This document shows positions 16,458 to 26,673 of a stretch of 39,118 nt of DNA, piece after piece (the stretch's first letter is position 1; each line of letters opens with the position of its first letter). Both the position numbers and the translations under genes were made by a program. The notes below the pieces were generated by a model that was given only the letters and a program-made list of their open reading frames with translations, had not been told where the DNA came from and did no database searches. This stretch comes from Beijerinckiaceae bacterium (GTDB lineage Bacteria; Pseudomonadota; Alphaproteobacteria; Rhizobiales; Beijerinckiaceae): NCBI GenBank assembly GCA_025458025.1, contig JALOTF010000015.1, positions 1 through 39,118 of the forward strand, read 5' to 3'.

Positions 16458-16485
16458 TTTACAACAAGAACAAAAACAGAATAAA
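16458..16485 (+). promoter_or_regulatory. Candidate recA promoter
   Basis: TTTACA (16458-16463) matches five of six -35 bases, and AATAAA (16480-16485) matches four of six -10 bases with a 16-base spacer. The SOS box abuts the -35. Transcription would start about 40 bases before the recA ribosome site. The -10 is weak, so this is tentative. Confidence 0.4.
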
Positions 16486-16529
16486 CACGCTGTTGTAGGT
16501 GCTGTGCCATTCCCCTAAAGGAGGGTCTC

Positions 16530-17597
16530 GTGTCCCAATCAATGCTCCGACTCGTGGAAGGTTCGTCCATGGACAAGACCAAGGCTCTGGATGCCGCGCT
16601 CTCTCAGATCGAGCGCGCCTTCGGCAAGGGATCCATCATGCGACTCGGGCAGCAGAAGGCGCTCGAGATTGAGACGATCCCGACGGGTTCGCTCAGTCTC
16701 GATATCGCGCTTGGAGTTGGCGGATTACCGCGCGGTCGCGTTATTGAGATTTATGGGCCGGAATCCTCGGGCAAGACGACGCTGGCACTGCATACCGTCG
16801 CGGAAGCGCAGAAGATCGGAGGGGTGTCGGCCTTCATTGATGCCGAGCATGCTCTTGATCCTGTTTATGCGCGGAAGTTGGGGGTCAATCTCGATAATCT
16901 ATTGATTTCTCAGCCGGATAATGGCGAGCAGGCGCTGGAGATTGCCGACACGCTGGTTCGTTCCGGGGCTGTTGATGTGCTGGTGGTTGATTCGGTTGCA
17001 GCGCTTACGCCGAAATCCGAGATCGAAGGCGAGATGGGTGAGGTTCAGCCGGGTCTTCAGGCTCGCCTGATGAGTCAGGCCCTGCGCAAGCTCACTGCTT
17101 CTATCTCGCGCTCGAACACGATGGTGATCTTCATCAATCAGATCCGCATGAAGATCGGCGTGATGTATGGCAGCCCGGAGACGACCACGGGCGGAAATGC
17201 CCTAAAGTTCTATGCCTCTGTGCGTCTCGACATCCGGCGCATCGGCTCGATCAAAGAGCGCGAGGATGTTGTGGGCAATACGACCCGTGTGAAGGTCGTG
17301 AAGAACAAAGTTGCTCCGCCCTTCAAGCAGGTCGAATTCGATATCATGTATGGTGAAGGCGTCTCTAAGATGGGCGAGCTCGTCGATCTAGGCGTGAAGG
17401 CCGGCATAGTCGAAAAGTCTGGCGCTTGGTTTTCCTATGACAGCCAGCGTCTGGGGCAGGGGCGTGAGAACGCAAAGCAGTTTCTGAAACAGAATCCGGC
17501 CGTTGCGGACAAGATTGAGCAATCCCTGCGTCAGAATGCCGGTCTCATTGCCTCGACGATTTTTGATGGAGCTCCCGAGGAGGGCGATGACGTCTGA
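16530..17597 (+). CDS. recA: Recombinase RecA
   Basis: RecA forms filaments on single-stranded DNA, drives strand exchange and triggers LexA self-cleavage. The 355-residue product has Walker [10 protein letters not shown] (76-84), the DNA-binding loop region and the conserved [20 protein letters not shown] then [23 protein letters not shown] at 16530 follows a strong AAAGGAGG; an internal ATG at 16569 ([11 protein letters not shown]) is the alternative start. Codon choice is less GC-biased than in the flagellar genes, with codons such as TTA and CTA present. alaS follows after 136 bases. Confidence 0.98.
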   Translation: MSQSMLRLVEGSSMDKTKALDAALSQIERAFGKGSIMRLGQQKALEIETIPTGSLSLDIALGVGGLPRGRVIEIYGPESSGKTTLALHTVAEAQKIGGVSAFIDAEHALDPVYARKLGVNLDNLLISQPDNGEQALEIADTLVRSGAVDVLVVDSVAALTPKSEIEGEMGEVQPGLQARLMSQALRKLTASISRSNTMVIFINQIRMKIGVMYGSPETTTGGNALKFYASVRLDIRRIGSIKEREDVVGNTTRVKVVKNKVAPPFKQVEFDIMYGEGVSKMGELVDLGVKAGIVEKSGAWFSYDSQRLGQGRENAKQFLKQNPAVADKIEQSLRQNAGLIASTIFDGAPEEGDDV

Positions 17598-17733
17598 GTG
17601 CAAAGTCGTTCCGTTCTTGCGCTCAGACGTGGACAGGGTTCTGCCCTCTGTCTAGAAGCGATCCATGCTTCTGGCTTCCTTGGAGTAAGGTAGCGCAGGA
17701 TTTCAAACGCAGCATGGGGCGCAGGGTTTCGTC

Positions 17734-20391
17734 ATGACGAGTGTGAGTGATGTTCGGTCGGCGTTTCTCAATTTCTTTGGGGGGAACGGGCACTCTGTGG
17801 TTCCGTCCTCGCCGTTGGTACCTCGGAATGATCCGACATTAATGTTTACCACGGCCGGGATGGTTCAGTTTAAGAACCTGTTTACTGGTCTTGAGACGCG
17901 TAGTTACACACGCGCTGCAACTGCTCAGAAATGTGTTCGTGCCGGCGGCAAGCATAACGATCTCGACAATGTGGGATATACCGCACGGCACCATACGTTT
18001 TTTGAAATGTTGGGAAATTTCTCCTTCGGCGATTACTTCAAGGAAGATGCGATCCGTTTTGCCTGGACGCTTGTTACTCGAGATTATGGGCTTAAGAAGG
18101 AAAAGTTGAGCGTTACGGTTTATCATACCGATGACGAGGCTTTCGGGCTTTGGAAGAAGATTGCCGGATTGCCGGACGAGCGGATCATTCGCATCTCGAC
18201 TTCGGATAACTTTTGGGCGATGGGCGATACCGGTCCGTGCGGTCCTTGCTCGGAAATCTTTTATGATCACGGCCCTCATGTGGCTGGTGGTCCGCCGGGA
18301 TCTCCAGACGCCGATGGTGATCGTTTCATCGAGATATGGAATCTCGTGTTCATGCAGTATGAATCGCTCCCCGATGGGAGTCGAATTGAGCTGCCCAAGC
18401 CTTCGATCGACACGGGCATGGGGCTTGAGCGTATCTCTGCTGTCTTGCAGGGGACACATGACAATTACCGCATCGATTTGATGCGCAATCTCATCCTTGG
18501 GGTGGCACAAGCCACGGGAGTCGATCCGGAGGGGCCGCAATCTGCCTCCCATCGTGTTATCGCTGACCACCTGCGCGCTTCGGCTTTCCTTGTCGCTGAT
18601 GGTGTTCTTCCCTCGAATGAGGGGCGTGGTTACGTGCTGCGGCGGATCATGCGTCGCGGCATGCGTCATGCCCATATGCTCGGCGCTCGCGAGCCGCTTA
18701 TGCATCGGATTGTGCCCATCCTGATCCGGGAGATGGGGCAGGCCTATCCGGAGCTAGTTCGAGCCGAAACGCTCATCACGGAAACGCTGCGTTTGGAGGA
18801 GACACGTTTTCGGAACACGCTCGAGCGTGGTCTCGCGCTGCTGGAAGGTGAAGTAATCAAGCTTGGCGATGGCCAGGTGTTTTCGGGGGAAACGGCCTTT
18901 CGTCTTTACGATACGTATGGGTTCCCTCTTGATTTGACGCAGGATGCGCTGCGTGCGCGTCGAATTGCGGTCGACGTTGAGTCTTTCCAGGCAGCCATGG
19001 AGCGCCAGAAGGCGGAGGCTCGCGCGCATTGGGCCGGCTCCGGGGAGGCGGCAAACGAGACGATTTGGTTCCATGTGCGCGACAAGGTCGGCGCAACCGA
19101 GTTTCTCGGCTATGGCACCGAGGAGGCCGAGGGGGTGGTCACGGCTGTCGTCGCGGATGGCAAGATGGCTTCGACCGCTCGTGGAGAGATTGCGATCACG
19201 CTGAACCAGACGCCCTTCTATGCGGAAAGTGGTGGTCAGGTTGGTGATCACGGCATCATTCATGGTGATGGTTTTCGTTTCCGCGTCACGGATACAGTCA
19301 AGCGCGCGGGAGATGTGTTTGTGCATCTCGGTGTCGTGGAAGAGGGCGAGGTGGTTGTCGGTCGCTCGGCCTTCTTGCGGGTGGACAAGGCGCGACGGGC
19401 TGCCATTCGTGCCAACCATTCGGCGACACATTTGCTTCATGAGGCTTTGCGTCAGGTTCTTGGGGATCACGTTGCCCAGAAGGGCTCACTTGTGGAGCCC
19501 GAGCGCCTCCGCTTCGATATTTCCCATCCCAAGCCGATTATCGGCGAGGAGCTGGAGCGTGTTGAAGATATCGCCAACGGGATCGTGCTGCGCAACGAGC
19601 CGGTGGTCACACGCCTGATGGCTGTGGACGATGCGATCGCTTCGGGCGCTCGCGCGTTGTTTGGTGAGAAATATGGCGATGAGGTGCGCGTCGTTTCGAT
19701 GGGCACGATTGATCGCCCCGATGGCAGCAACGCTGCCTATTCGGTGGAATTGTGTGGCGGTACCCACGCGGCCCGGACGGGTGATATCGGCTTGATTGCG
19801 ATCGTTGGGGAAGGGGCGGTTTCGGCGGGCGTGCGGCGTATCGAGGCGATGACCGGCAATACTGCCCGGCGCTACCTCAATGAACAAAGCCGTAGATTGA
19901 AGGGAGTTGCGCAGGTTCTGCGGGCCAATATCGACGACGTTGCGGAGCGCGCGTCGCTTCTGGCCGAAGAGCGGCGCAAGCTTGACCGCGAGCTTGCCGA
20001 GGCTCGTCGCAAGCTGGCAATGGGAGGCGGTGCAGCCGCGCCGGAGGCGATTGACAAGGCGGGGTCTACCGCGTTTGTCGGGCGTAATCTCCCGGGTGTG
20101 GAGGTCAAGGATCTCAAGGGCCTCGCCGATCAGGAGAAGGCTCGTCTCGGGTCCGGTGTTGTGGCTTTGGGCGTTGTCGGTGATGACGGTCGGGCTGGCC
20201 TTGTGGTCGCCGTGACGGCAGACCTGACAAGCCGGCTGAACGCGGTCGATCTCGTTAGGATTGGCTCCGAGATGCTCGGCGGCAAGGGGGGCGGTGGCCG
20301 CCCGGATATGGCGCAGGCGGGTGGGCCCGATGGTGCGAAGATGGCCGACGCCATCGCTGCTATTCGCGCTCGCGTGGCCGAGCTGGGTTAA
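17734..20391 (+). CDS. alaS: Alanyl-tRNA synthetase AlaRS
   Basis: The enzyme charges tRNA-Ala and edits mischarged Ser or Gly. The 885-residue product shows the class II catalytic core from residue 1 (including [20 protein letters not shown] and the [20 protein letters not shown] region). The editing domain has HSATHLLHE (H562, H566) and CGGTH (C674, H678), forming the zinc site. The C-terminal DHHA1-type oligomerisation domain ends [15 protein letters not shown]. All expected parts are present and full length. Codon use is clearly relaxed relative to the flanking genes. The ATG at 17734 or a GTG three codons later could start it. Confidence 0.97.
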   Translation: MTSVSDVRSAFLNFFGGNGHSVVPSSPLVPRNDPTLMFTTAGMVQFKNLFTGLETRSYTRAATAQKCVRAGGKHNDLDNVGYTARHHTFFEMLGNFSFGDYFKEDAIRFAWTLVTRDYGLKKEKLSVTVYHTDDEAFGLWKKIAGLPDERIIRISTSDNFWAMGDTGPCGPCSEIFYDHGPHVAGGPPGSPDADGDRFIEIWNLVFMQYESLPDGSRIELPKPSIDTGMGLERISAVLQGTHDNYRIDLMRNLILGVAQATGVDPEGPQSASHRVIADHLRASAFLVADGVLPSNEGRGYVLRRIMRRGMRHAHMLGAREPLMHRIVPILIREMGQAYPELVRAETLITETLRLEETRFRNTLERGLALLEGEVIKLGDGQVFSGETAFRLYDTYGFPLDLTQDALRARRIAVDVESFQAAMERQKAEARAHWAGSGEAANETIWFHVRDKVGATEFLGYGTEEAEGVVTAVVADGKMASTARGEIAITLNQTPFYAESGGQVGDHGIIHGDGFRFRVTDTVKRAGDVFVHLGVVEEGEVVVGRSAFLRVDKARRAAIRANHSATHLLHEALRQVLGDHVAQKGSLVEPERLRFDISHPKPIIGEELERVEDIANGIVLRNEPVVTRLMAVDDAIASGARALFGEKYGDEVRVVSMGTIDRPDGSNAAYSVELCGGTHAARTGDIGLIAIVGEGAVSAGVRRIEAMTGNTARRYLNEQSRRLKGVAQVLRANIDDVAERASLLAEERRKLDRELAEARRKLAMGGGAAAPEAIDKAGSTAFVGRNLPGVEVKDLKGLADQEKARLGSGVVALGVVGDDGRAGLVVAVTADLTSRLNAVDLVRIGSEMLGGKGGGGRPDMAQAGGPDGAKMADAIAAIRARVAELG

Positions 20392-20394
20392 GGT

Positions 20395-21615
20395 ATGGCT
20401 CGCAGCAGCGGCCGGTTGTTCCGAAAGCGCTGCCATGAGGTCCTGGAAGCTGGCCCACCGCATAATGCGGCGAGCCGGCTCGTGCATCGGGGTCTCGTTG
20501 CGCTTATTCTCTTGAGCGTGGTCGCTGTCATTCTCGAATCGGTGCCAAGTCTTGCCGCGCGCTACAGCCTGTTATTCTTCGGCATCGAATGCGTCGCTGT
20601 TGTGATTTTCACTTTAGAGTATGCCGCGCGCCTTTGGGCAGCGGTTGAGCACCCGATGGTGCGCGGCGAGCCGGCCTGGCGCGCGCGTCTGCTTTATGCC
20701 GTTCAACCCGCTGCGATGGTCGATTTTCTGGCCATTCTGCCGCTGTATGTTGGGCTTGCGGGCCCCGGCGATTTTCAGGTTCTGCTGATTTTTCGGCTGA
20801 TCCGCTTCTTCAAGCTTGCGCGGTACTCGCCGGGCATGCGCTCGCTGATGGAGGCGGTGCAGGCCGAGCGCCGCGCGCTTCTCGCCTGCCTTGTCATTCT
20901 CGGTGGGCTGATGATTGTCACTGCCGCGCTGATGCATGTGGTGGAAGGGCCAACGCAGCCCGATAAATTCGGCTCCATCCCGCAGGCAATGTACTGGTCG
21001 ATCATCACGCTCACGACCGTGGGTTATGGCGATGTGTACCCCGCGACGGTGGGCGGCAAGGTCGTGGCGGGGGTTACTGCCGTGCTCGGCCTCGTCATGC
21101 TCTCCCTGCCTGTCGGTATCATCGCGACATCCTTTGCCGAGGTCATACACCGGCGTGATTTTGTGGTGACCTGGAACATGGTCGCGCGCGTGCCGCTCTT
21201 TGCGACGCTGAATGCTGGGGAGATTGCGACTATCATGCGCTTCCTGCGCTCGCGTCTCGTGGAAGGGGGCGAGGTGGTGGTGCGGCGGGATGAACCGTCC
21301 AATGCGATGTTCTTCATTGCGAGCGGTGCGGTGGAAATCGAGATGCCGGGACGTCGCCTGCGCATGGAAACCGGCCAGTTCTTCGGTGAGGCGGCCTTGT
21401 TCCACGAAGCGCATCGGACCGGCACGGTGCGGGCACTGGAGGCCACCCATCTTCTCGGGCTTGATCGCGAGGATTTCATAATCCTCATGGAGCAGAACGC
21501 GGAGATCGCGCGCTCCATCAATGAGGCCATCCATAGCCAGCGAAGCCTTGATCCGGTGGAGCCGGGCGGGGACATTGCCCAGGCCGAACTCCACGAGAAA
21601 AAGCCGCCGCCCTGA
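20395..21615 (+). CDS. Cyclic nucleotide-gated K+ channel (six-TM with CNBD)
   Basis: The 406-residue protein has six hydrophobic segments (about 33-53, 60-82, 103-122, 128-142 as an arginine-bearing S4 with LIFRLIRFFKLAR, 162-183, 222-246). The selectivity filter TTVGYGD is at residues 207-213. A cyclic-nucleotide-binding domain follows (about 262-385), whose phosphate cassette reads FFGEAALFHEAHRTGTV with the key Arg present. This is the architecture of MloK1 of Mesorhizobium loti, gated by cAMP. It starts three bases after the alaS stop, so probably co-transcribed, though the pairing need not be functional. Its TGA directly abuts the next gene's stop on the other strand. Confidence 0.9.
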   Translation: MARSSGRLFRKRCHEVLEAGPPHNAASRLVHRGLVALILLSVVAVILESVPSLAARYSLLFFGIECVAVVIFTLEYAARLWAAVEHPMVRGEPAWRARLLYAVQPAAMVDFLAILPLYVGLAGPGDFQVLLIFRLIRFFKLARYSPGMRSLMEAVQAERRALLACLVILGGLMIVTAALMHVVEGPTQPDKFGSIPQAMYWSIITLTTVGYGDVYPATVGGKVVAGVTAVLGLVMLSLPVGIIATSFAEVIHRRDFVVTWNMVARVPLFATLNAGEIATIMRFLRSRLVEGGEVVVRRDEPSNAMFFIASGAVEIEMPGRRLRMETGQFFGEAALFHEAHRTGTVRALEATHLLGLDREDFIILMEQNAEIARSINEAIHSQRSLDPVEPGGDIAQAELHEKKPPP

Positions 21616-22053
21616 TCAGCCGGGGAGTTCCGGTTCCGCCGCGAGGATGATCGCCCGCGTTTCGGCCGTCACCGGCACTGTTTTGCGCGTCGTCTGATCG
21701 GTATAGGCCCAGATGACCTCGCCAATGGCTGAAGCCGCGTCTTCGCTCTCGCGGAAGACGGCCAGTGCGAAGGTGATGCTGGAGCGCCCGATGCGCGCGA
21801 CCTTCACGCCCACCTCGAACGGGTCATCGAAATGCAGGGCTGCGCGAAATTCCACGCTGGCTTTCACCACATGGAAGTCGCAGCCCGTGCGCTTCGCATC
21901 GGAATAGCGCTCGTGGTTCAGTGCGCGGAAATATTCGTGAATCGAGACATCGAAAAACGTGAGGTAATGCGCGTTGTAGACCACGCCTTGCCCGTCGATC
22001 TCGGAATAGCGCACGCGATAGGGGTGGAAGAAGCGGAAAGCGCTGCGATTCAT
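21616..22053 (-). CDS. YbgC/FadM-type acyl-CoA thioesterase
   Basis: The 145-residue hotdog-fold protein carries the 4HBT active-site region YSEIDGQGVVYNAHYLTFFD (residues 14-33), where the Asp of EIDGQG corresponds to the catalytic Asp of the YbgC family. Enzymes of this type hydrolyse acyl-CoA or acyl-ACP thioesters; the substrate here is unknown. I chose the ATG at 22053 because AGGA lies upstream and the family usually starts there. A longer open frame up to 22239 would run through the icd terminator. Its stop is back to back with the channel gene's stop. Confidence 0.85.
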   Translation of the reverse strand: MNRSAFRFFHPYRVRYSEIDGQGVVYNAHYLTFFDVSIHEYFRALNHERYSDAKRTGCDFHVVKASVEFRAALHFDDPFEVGVKVARIGRSSITFALAVFRESEDAASAIGEVIWAYTDQTTRKTVPVTAETRAIILAAEPELPG

Positions 22054-22126
22054 GGTGTGTCCTGGCGGGTATGTGATTGTGCCGTGCGAGATGGCGCGGG
22101 ACAAACCGAAACGCGTCTTTTCCAAC

Positions 22127-22150
22127 GAAAAAGGGGCCCGCAGGCCCCTG
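22127..22150 (-). terminator. Intrinsic terminator of icd
   Basis: On the minus strand AGGGGCC-TGCG-GGCCCCT forms a seven-base-pair stem followed by TTTT, 23 bases after the icd stop. Stem and T-run are typical of Rho-independent termination. It separates icd from the thioesterase gene downstream on the same strand. Confidence 0.85.
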
Positions 22151-22172
22151 ATCGTATCCCCGTGAGATGGCC

Positions 22173-23387
22173 TCAGGCGGCCATCGCCTTCTGGAGGTTC
22201 TCGTCGATCTTGTCGAGGAAGCCGGTGGTCGAGAGCCACTTCTGGTCGGCGCCCACGAGGAGGGCCAGGTCTTTCGTCATGTAGCCCGCTTCCACGGTAT
22301 CCACGCAGACCTTCTCGAGCGTGGTCGAGAACTTCGCGAGCTGCTGGTTGTCATCAAGCTTCGCGCGATGCGCGAGGCCACGCGTCCAGGCGAAGATCGA
22401 GGCGATGGAGTTCGTGGAGGTCTGCTTGCCCTTCTGGTGCTCGCGGTAATGGCGCGTCACGGTGCCGTGGGCGGCTTCCGCCTCGACGATCTTGCCATCC
22501 GGCGTCATCAGCACGGAGGTCATCAGACCCAGCGAGCCGAAGCCCTGCGCGACCGTATCCGATTGCACGTCGCCGTCGTAGTTCTTGCAGGCCCAGACAT
22601 AGCCGCCGGACCACTTCAGCGCCGAAGCCACCATGTCATCGATAAGGCGATGCTCGTAGGTGATGCCGAGTTCCTTGTAGGTCTCGGCAAACTCGCTCTC
22701 GTAGACCTCCTGGAAGATATCCTTGAAGCGGCCGTCATAGACCTTGAGAATGGTGTTCTTGGTCGAGAGATAGACCGGATACTTGCGGTTAATGCCGTAA
22801 TTCAGCGAGGCGCGCGCGAAATCGCGGATCGAATCGTCGAGGTTGTACATGGCCTGCGCCACGCCGGCGCCGGGCGACTTGAACACCTCGCGCTCGATCA
22901 CCGTGCCGTCCTCGCCCACGAATTTCATCGTCAGCGTGCCCTTGCCGGGGAACTTGAAATCGGTCGCGCGGTACTGGTCGCCAAAGGCATGGCGCCCGAT
23001 GACGATCGGCTGCGTCCAGCCCGGCACGAGGCGCGGAACGTTCTTGCAGATGATCGGCTCGCGGAAGATCACGCCGCCGAGAATGTTGCGGATGGTGCCG
23101 TTGGGGCTCTTCCACATTTCCTTCAGGTTGAATTCCTTCACGCGCGCTTCGTCGGGCGTGATGGTCGCGCATTTCACGGCCACGCCGTGCTTGCGGGTGG
23201 CCTCGGCGGCCTCAATCGTCACCTTGTCGTTGGTCTGGTCGCGATACTCGATGCCAAGGTCGTAATAATGGAGGTCAATATCGAGATAGGGGTGGATCAG
23301 CTTGTCCTTGATGGCCTGCCAGATGATCCGGGTCATCTCGTCGCCGTCCATCTCCACAACCGGATTCTTGACCTTGATCTTGTTCAT
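22173..23387 (-). CDS. icd: NADP-dependent isocitrate dehydrogenase
   Basis: The enzyme converts isocitrate to 2-oxoglutarate, reducing NADP+, in the TCA cycle. The 404-residue product starts [20 protein letters not shown] and contains the substrate loop [12 protein letters not shown] and the metal/cofactor part [20 protein letters not shown]. These are features of the homodimeric eukaryote-like type common in alphaproteobacteria, rather than the E. coli type. ATG at 23387 follows GGGGA. It is divergent from trmJ (208 bases between), monocistronic, and ends at a clear terminator. Confidence 0.97.
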   Translation of the reverse strand: MNKIKVKNPVVEMDGDEMTRIIWQAIKDKLIHPYLDIDLHYYDLGIEYRDQTNDKVTIEAAEATRKHGVAVKCATITPDEARVKEFNLKEMWKSPNGTIRNILGGVIFREPIICKNVPRLVPGWTQPIVIGRHAFGDQYRATDFKFPGKGTLTMKFVGEDGTVIEREVFKSPGAGVAQAMYNLDDSIRDFARASLNYGINRKYPVYLSTKNTILKVYDGRFKDIFQEVYESEFAETYKELGITYEHRLIDDMVASALKWSGGYVWACKNYDGDVQSDTVAQGFGSLGLMTSVLMTPDGKIVEAEAAHGTVTRHYREHQKGKQTSTNSIASIFAWTRGLAHRAKLDDNQQLAKFSTTLEKVCVDTVEAGYMTKDLALLVGADQKWLSTTGFLDKIDENLQKAMAA

Positions 23388-23595
23388 CGTGTCCCCGCGA
23401 TCCAACGCTTGAAGCTCGTTTCCCCCGCCAGCGCCCTGCATGCGCGAACGGACCGGCGCGGGCTATAGCATCGCGTGCGCGCGAGCGAAAGCCGATCCGG
23501 CATGAGGCTTTCGGGGGACGGGATTGCGTGAAGCGGGTTGACCGCAGGCCCCGCGCGCCTCATCTGGCGCACAGGCGAGGGCAGGGGCGGCAGGC

Positions 23596-24438
23596 ATGAG
23601 CGAGGCGACACAGCAGAATATCCGGCGACCGGCGCCGGTGGTGATCCTCGTCCGCCCGCAACTTGCCGAGAATATCGGCATGTGCGCGCGCGCCATGGCG
23701 AATTTCGGCCTCTCCGAGATGCGGCTCGTTGCCCCGCGTGATGGCTGGCCGCAGAAGGCGCAGCTGAAGAAGGGCGCGTTTTCCGCCGCCGCCGGCGCGA
23801 CGCATATCCTCACGGCTGCGAAGCATTACGACACGCTTGATGCGGCCCTGTTCGATCTCCACCATGTCTATGCCACCACCGCGCGCTTTCGTGAGCAGGC
23901 GAAGCCGGTGCAGGCTCCAGCCATCGCTCTACCCGAGGCCGCGAGGCGTGTGGCTTCCGGCGAGAAAGTCGGGCTGATGTTCGGGCCGGAACGCACCGGT
24001 CTTGAGAGCGATGAAGTGATGGCGGCCTCTTCCATCATCACTTTCCCGGTCAACCCGGAATATGCCTCGCTGAACCTCGCGCAGGCTGTGCTTCTGACTG
24101 GTTATGAATGGATGCGCGCGTCGCAGGGCGATGTGTTGCCCTTCACGATGCCCGAGCCGAGCCCGCCTGCCTCGCAAGGCATGGTCGGCCAGTTCTTCGC
24201 CTTCTGGGAGCAGGAACTTGACCGCGTGCGCTTCTTCCACCCCGAGAGCAAGAAGCCGGTGATGCTGCGTAACCTCCGCAACATGATCCACCGGATGCAG
24301 CCGACCGAGCAGGATATCCGCACGCTCTGGGGCGCGATGGACCTCCTCGCCAAGGGGGGCAAGAAGCCGGGCTCCAAAACCGCAGAGGCTAAAAAGCCGG
24401 GCGCTGAGGGTGAGGCCCCGCCTGTCACGGATGCGTGA
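23596..24438 (+). CDS. trmJ: tRNA (cytidine/uridine-2'-O-)-methyltransferase TrmJ
   Basis: TrmJ methylates the ribose at position 32 of tRNA anticodon loops using SAM. The 280-residue SPOUT-fold protein shows PVVILVRPQLAENIGMCARA followed by MANFGLSEMRLVAP, then GLMFGPERTGLESDEV and ITFPVNPEYASLNLAQAVLL, the knotted SAM-binding motifs. A C-terminal helical part follows and then a Lys/Ala/Pro-rich tail. ATG at 23596 was chosen because the protein then begins as family members do. It is divergent from icd. Confidence 0.9.
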   Translation: MSEATQQNIRRPAPVVILVRPQLAENIGMCARAMANFGLSEMRLVAPRDGWPQKAQLKKGAFSAAAGATHILTAAKHYDTLDAALFDLHHVYATTARFREQAKPVQAPAIALPEAARRVASGEKVGLMFGPERTGLESDEVMAASSIITFPVNPEYASLNLAQAVLLTGYEWMRASQGDVLPFTMPEPSPPASQGMVGQFFAFWEQELDRVRFFHPESKKPVMLRNLRNMIHRMQPTEQDIRTLWGAMDLLAKGGKKPGSKTAEAKKPGAEGEAPPVTDA

Positions 24439-24501
24439 ACGGTCACAAAATGCCGCATCCGCGAAAGGGAATCCAGCGTATCGTCTCACGCTGAGGTTGC
24501 C

Positions 24502-25815
24502 ATGATTTCCCGCCGTTCCCTTCTCGCTGGTTCGCTGGCTGCGCCTTTCTTGGCGCATGCTTCGGCGCGCGCGCAGGTCAATGCGGATATCGATGTCGCG
24601 ATCATCGGCGCGGGCGCTGCGGGGCTTCATGCGGCGCAACAGGCCCGTGCGCAGGGTTTGACGGCGCGGATTTTCGAAGCGCGCAACCGCGTTGGTGGTC
24701 GCGTGTTCACCGATACGAGCCTCGGTTCGGATTTCGAGGCCGGGGCCTTCTACATCCACTGGTCCGAGACCAATCCGTGGACGGAAATCGCCAAAAACCT
24801 TGGCACTGAGGCCATTACAGATAGCGGCCTGTGGGGCGGCTTCGATGTGTTCTCGAATGGCCGTCGCCTTACAGGCGAAGAGCGCAGCCGCCGGCGTGGC
24901 GGTTTCTGGCGCCTCGCAAACGTGCTCGATGGCGAGCCGACGGATGTCGACATGTCCTTCGGCGAGGCTGCGCGCCGCGTGAGTCCGGATCAGCCGGAAG
25001 CGGCCAGCGGCATGACGCTGCTCAGTCTTGGCGAGGATGCGGATCGCGTTTCCATCCGTGATTACCAGCGGCTCGATGCGGGGGATGATCTCGTATTGCC
25101 GCGCGGCTATGGTCGCCTGCTTGAACGCTATGCCGAGGGCCTCGATATCGCGTTGGCAACGCCGGTCAGTGCGGTCGATTTCTCAGGCGCCGGCGTGCAA
25201 ATCGAAACGCCGCGCGGCACCGTGCGGGCGCGCGCGGTGATCATCACGGCCTCCGTCAACGTGCTGAAATCCGGCGCCATTCGCTTCACACCGGAGCTTC
25301 CCGCCGAGACACGCAGCGCCATCGATGGCCTTGGCATGGGTGCGCTGACCAAGCTCGCGCTGAAATTCGAGGGCACGAAGTTCGGACAATCATCCTGGAC
25401 GCAGTTCTTCGATAGCAGTTCGCGGGGCGATCTCGTGAATTTCGAGTTCTGGCCGTGGGGGAATGATCTGGTCGTCGCGCATTTCGGCGGCGATTACGCG
25501 CGCTCGGTGGCGGCGCAGGGCGAGGCGGCGGCGGTGGAACACATGCTCGGCCGGTTTGTCGCGATCCTCGGCGAGGATGCGCGCAAGGCCTTTCGTGGCG
25601 GGCGCCTTGCCGGCTGGAGCGCTGATCCCTACGCGCTCGGCGGCTATTCCATTGCCAAGCCCGGCCAATCGCAGGCGCGCGATGCGTTGGCGATGCCGGT
25701 GGCGAACCGGCTCTGGTTTGCGGGGGAGGCTTCTGCCGGTGCGGGCTCGATGACGGCTGGTGGCGCGGCGCTCGCGGGTGCCCGCGCGATCGCGATGATC
25801 CGCAAGGTGATCTGA
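24502..25815 (+). CDS. Tat-exported flavin-dependent amine oxidase family protein
   Basis: The 437-residue protein has a twin-arginine signal (SRRSLLAGSLAAPFLAHASA, residues 3-22), implying folded export to the periplasm. An FAD-binding Rossmann motif follows (AIIGAGAAGLHAAQQARAQG, with FEARNRVGGRV completing it). The C-terminal FAD contact region reads LWFAGEASAGAGSMTAGG. This is the flavin monoamine oxidase/phytoene desaturase superfamily. The substrate is probably an amine or amino acid, but I cannot say which. It stands alone on the plus strand after trmJ and before murI, each with its own gap. Confidence 0.82.
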   Translation: MISRRSLLAGSLAAPFLAHASARAQVNADIDVAIIGAGAAGLHAAQQARAQGLTARIFEARNRVGGRVFTDTSLGSDFEAGAFYIHWSETNPWTEIAKNLGTEAITDSGLWGGFDVFSNGRRLTGEERSRRRGGFWRLANVLDGEPTDVDMSFGEAARRVSPDQPEAASGMTLLSLGEDADRVSIRDYQRLDAGDDLVLPRGYGRLLERYAEGLDIALATPVSAVDFSGAGVQIETPRGTVRARAVIITASVNVLKSGAIRFTPELPAETRSAIDGLGMGALTKLALKFEGTKFGQSSWTQFFDSSSRGDLVNFEFWPWGNDLVVAHFGGDYARSVAAQGEAAAVEHMLGRFVAILGEDARKAFRGGRLAGWSADPYALGGYSIAKPGQSQARDALAMPVANRLWFAGEASAGAGSMTAGGAALAGARAIAMIRKVI

Positions 25816-25872
25816 GAAACTTGCCGTCGCCGCGCGAATCTCGGCTTACTTCCCGCCGAAAGGTCGGGGCGC

Positions 25873-26673
25873 ATGAGCGAAATTCCAACAGAGACGGGCG
25901 CGAAGCTGCGTATTCTCGTCTTTGATTCCGGCCTCGGTGGTCTCACGGTTTTTCGCGCCATTCGTGCGGCTTTGCCCGGCGCGGATTACCTTTACCTCGC
26001 GGATGATGCCCGCTTTCCCTATGGCGCGCTGGCCTCGGATGACCTGATTTCCGGCGTGCTTGATGTCATTGGAGCGGCACTGGCGAATTTCCCGGCGGAT
26101 TGCGTGGTCATCGCTTGCAACACGGCTTCGACCTTGGTGCTACCCGCCTTGCGCGCGCGGTTTTCCATGCCCATCGTCGGCACGGTTCCCGCAATCAAGC
26201 CTGCGGCGGCTGCCACGACAAGCGGGCTGATCTCCGTGCTCGCCACGCCCGGCACGGTGAGCCGGGACTACACCGCCGAACTCATCCGCGATTTTGCGAG
26301 CGGCGTGGCGGTCACGCTTGTCGGCTCAAAGGCGCTGGCTGGGCTCGCCGAGCGCGCCTTGCGGGGTGAAAGCGTAACAGATGAGGCGATTTTGACTGAA
26401 ATCGCGGCCTGTTTCGTGGAGCATGAGGGGCGGTGTACGGATCATATCGTGCTCGCCTGCACGCATTATCCGCTGCTGCTGGATCGGCTGAAGGCGCTGC
26501 AACCCTGGCCGGTCGAATGGATCGACCCCGCCCCAGCCATTGCTCGTCGCGTGGTGCAGGTGCTCGCGCGCGAGGCACCCGGGGAGGGGAGTTTCCGGGC
26601 CCATTCCACCAAACCCGGCATGAATGCCGCCTTGCAGGCCGTGGCGGAGCGGATTCTCACGCTTTCGCCTTGA
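25873..26673 (+). CDS. murI: Glutamate racemase
   Basis: MurI makes D-glutamate for peptidoglycan. The 266-residue protein has the N-terminal motif LVFDSGLGGLTVFRAI (Asp18) and both catalytic cysteines, Cys82 in ACNTAST and Cys196 in ACTHYPLL. Length and motifs are complete. ATG at 25873 follows GGTCGGGGC. It lies 57 bases after the amine oxidase gene and 263 bases before rpsD. Confidence 0.95.
   Translation: MSEIPTETGAKLRILVFDSGLGGLTVFRAIRAALPGADYLYLADDARFPYGALASDDLISGVLDVIGAALANFPADCVVIACNTASTLVLPALRARFSMPIVGTVPAIKPAAAATTSGLISVLATPGTVSRDYTAELIRDFASGVAVTLVGSKALAGLAERALRGESVTDEAILTEIAACFVEHEGRCTDHIVLACTHYPLLLDRLKALQPWPVEWIDPAPAIARRVVQVLAREAPGEGSFRAHSTKPGMNAALQAVAERILTLSP

Noticed and set aside
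17620-17660. GACAGGG...CCCTCTGTC inverted repeat after recA as terminator
   Set aside because: Stem is interrupted and no T-run follows; too weak to call.
22167-23468. 433-codon open frame on the plus strand opposite icd
   Set aside because: icd on the minus strand is unmistakable. The antisense frame is a byproduct of GC-rich codon bias, with repetitive His/Arg/Leu/Val content and no recognisable domain.
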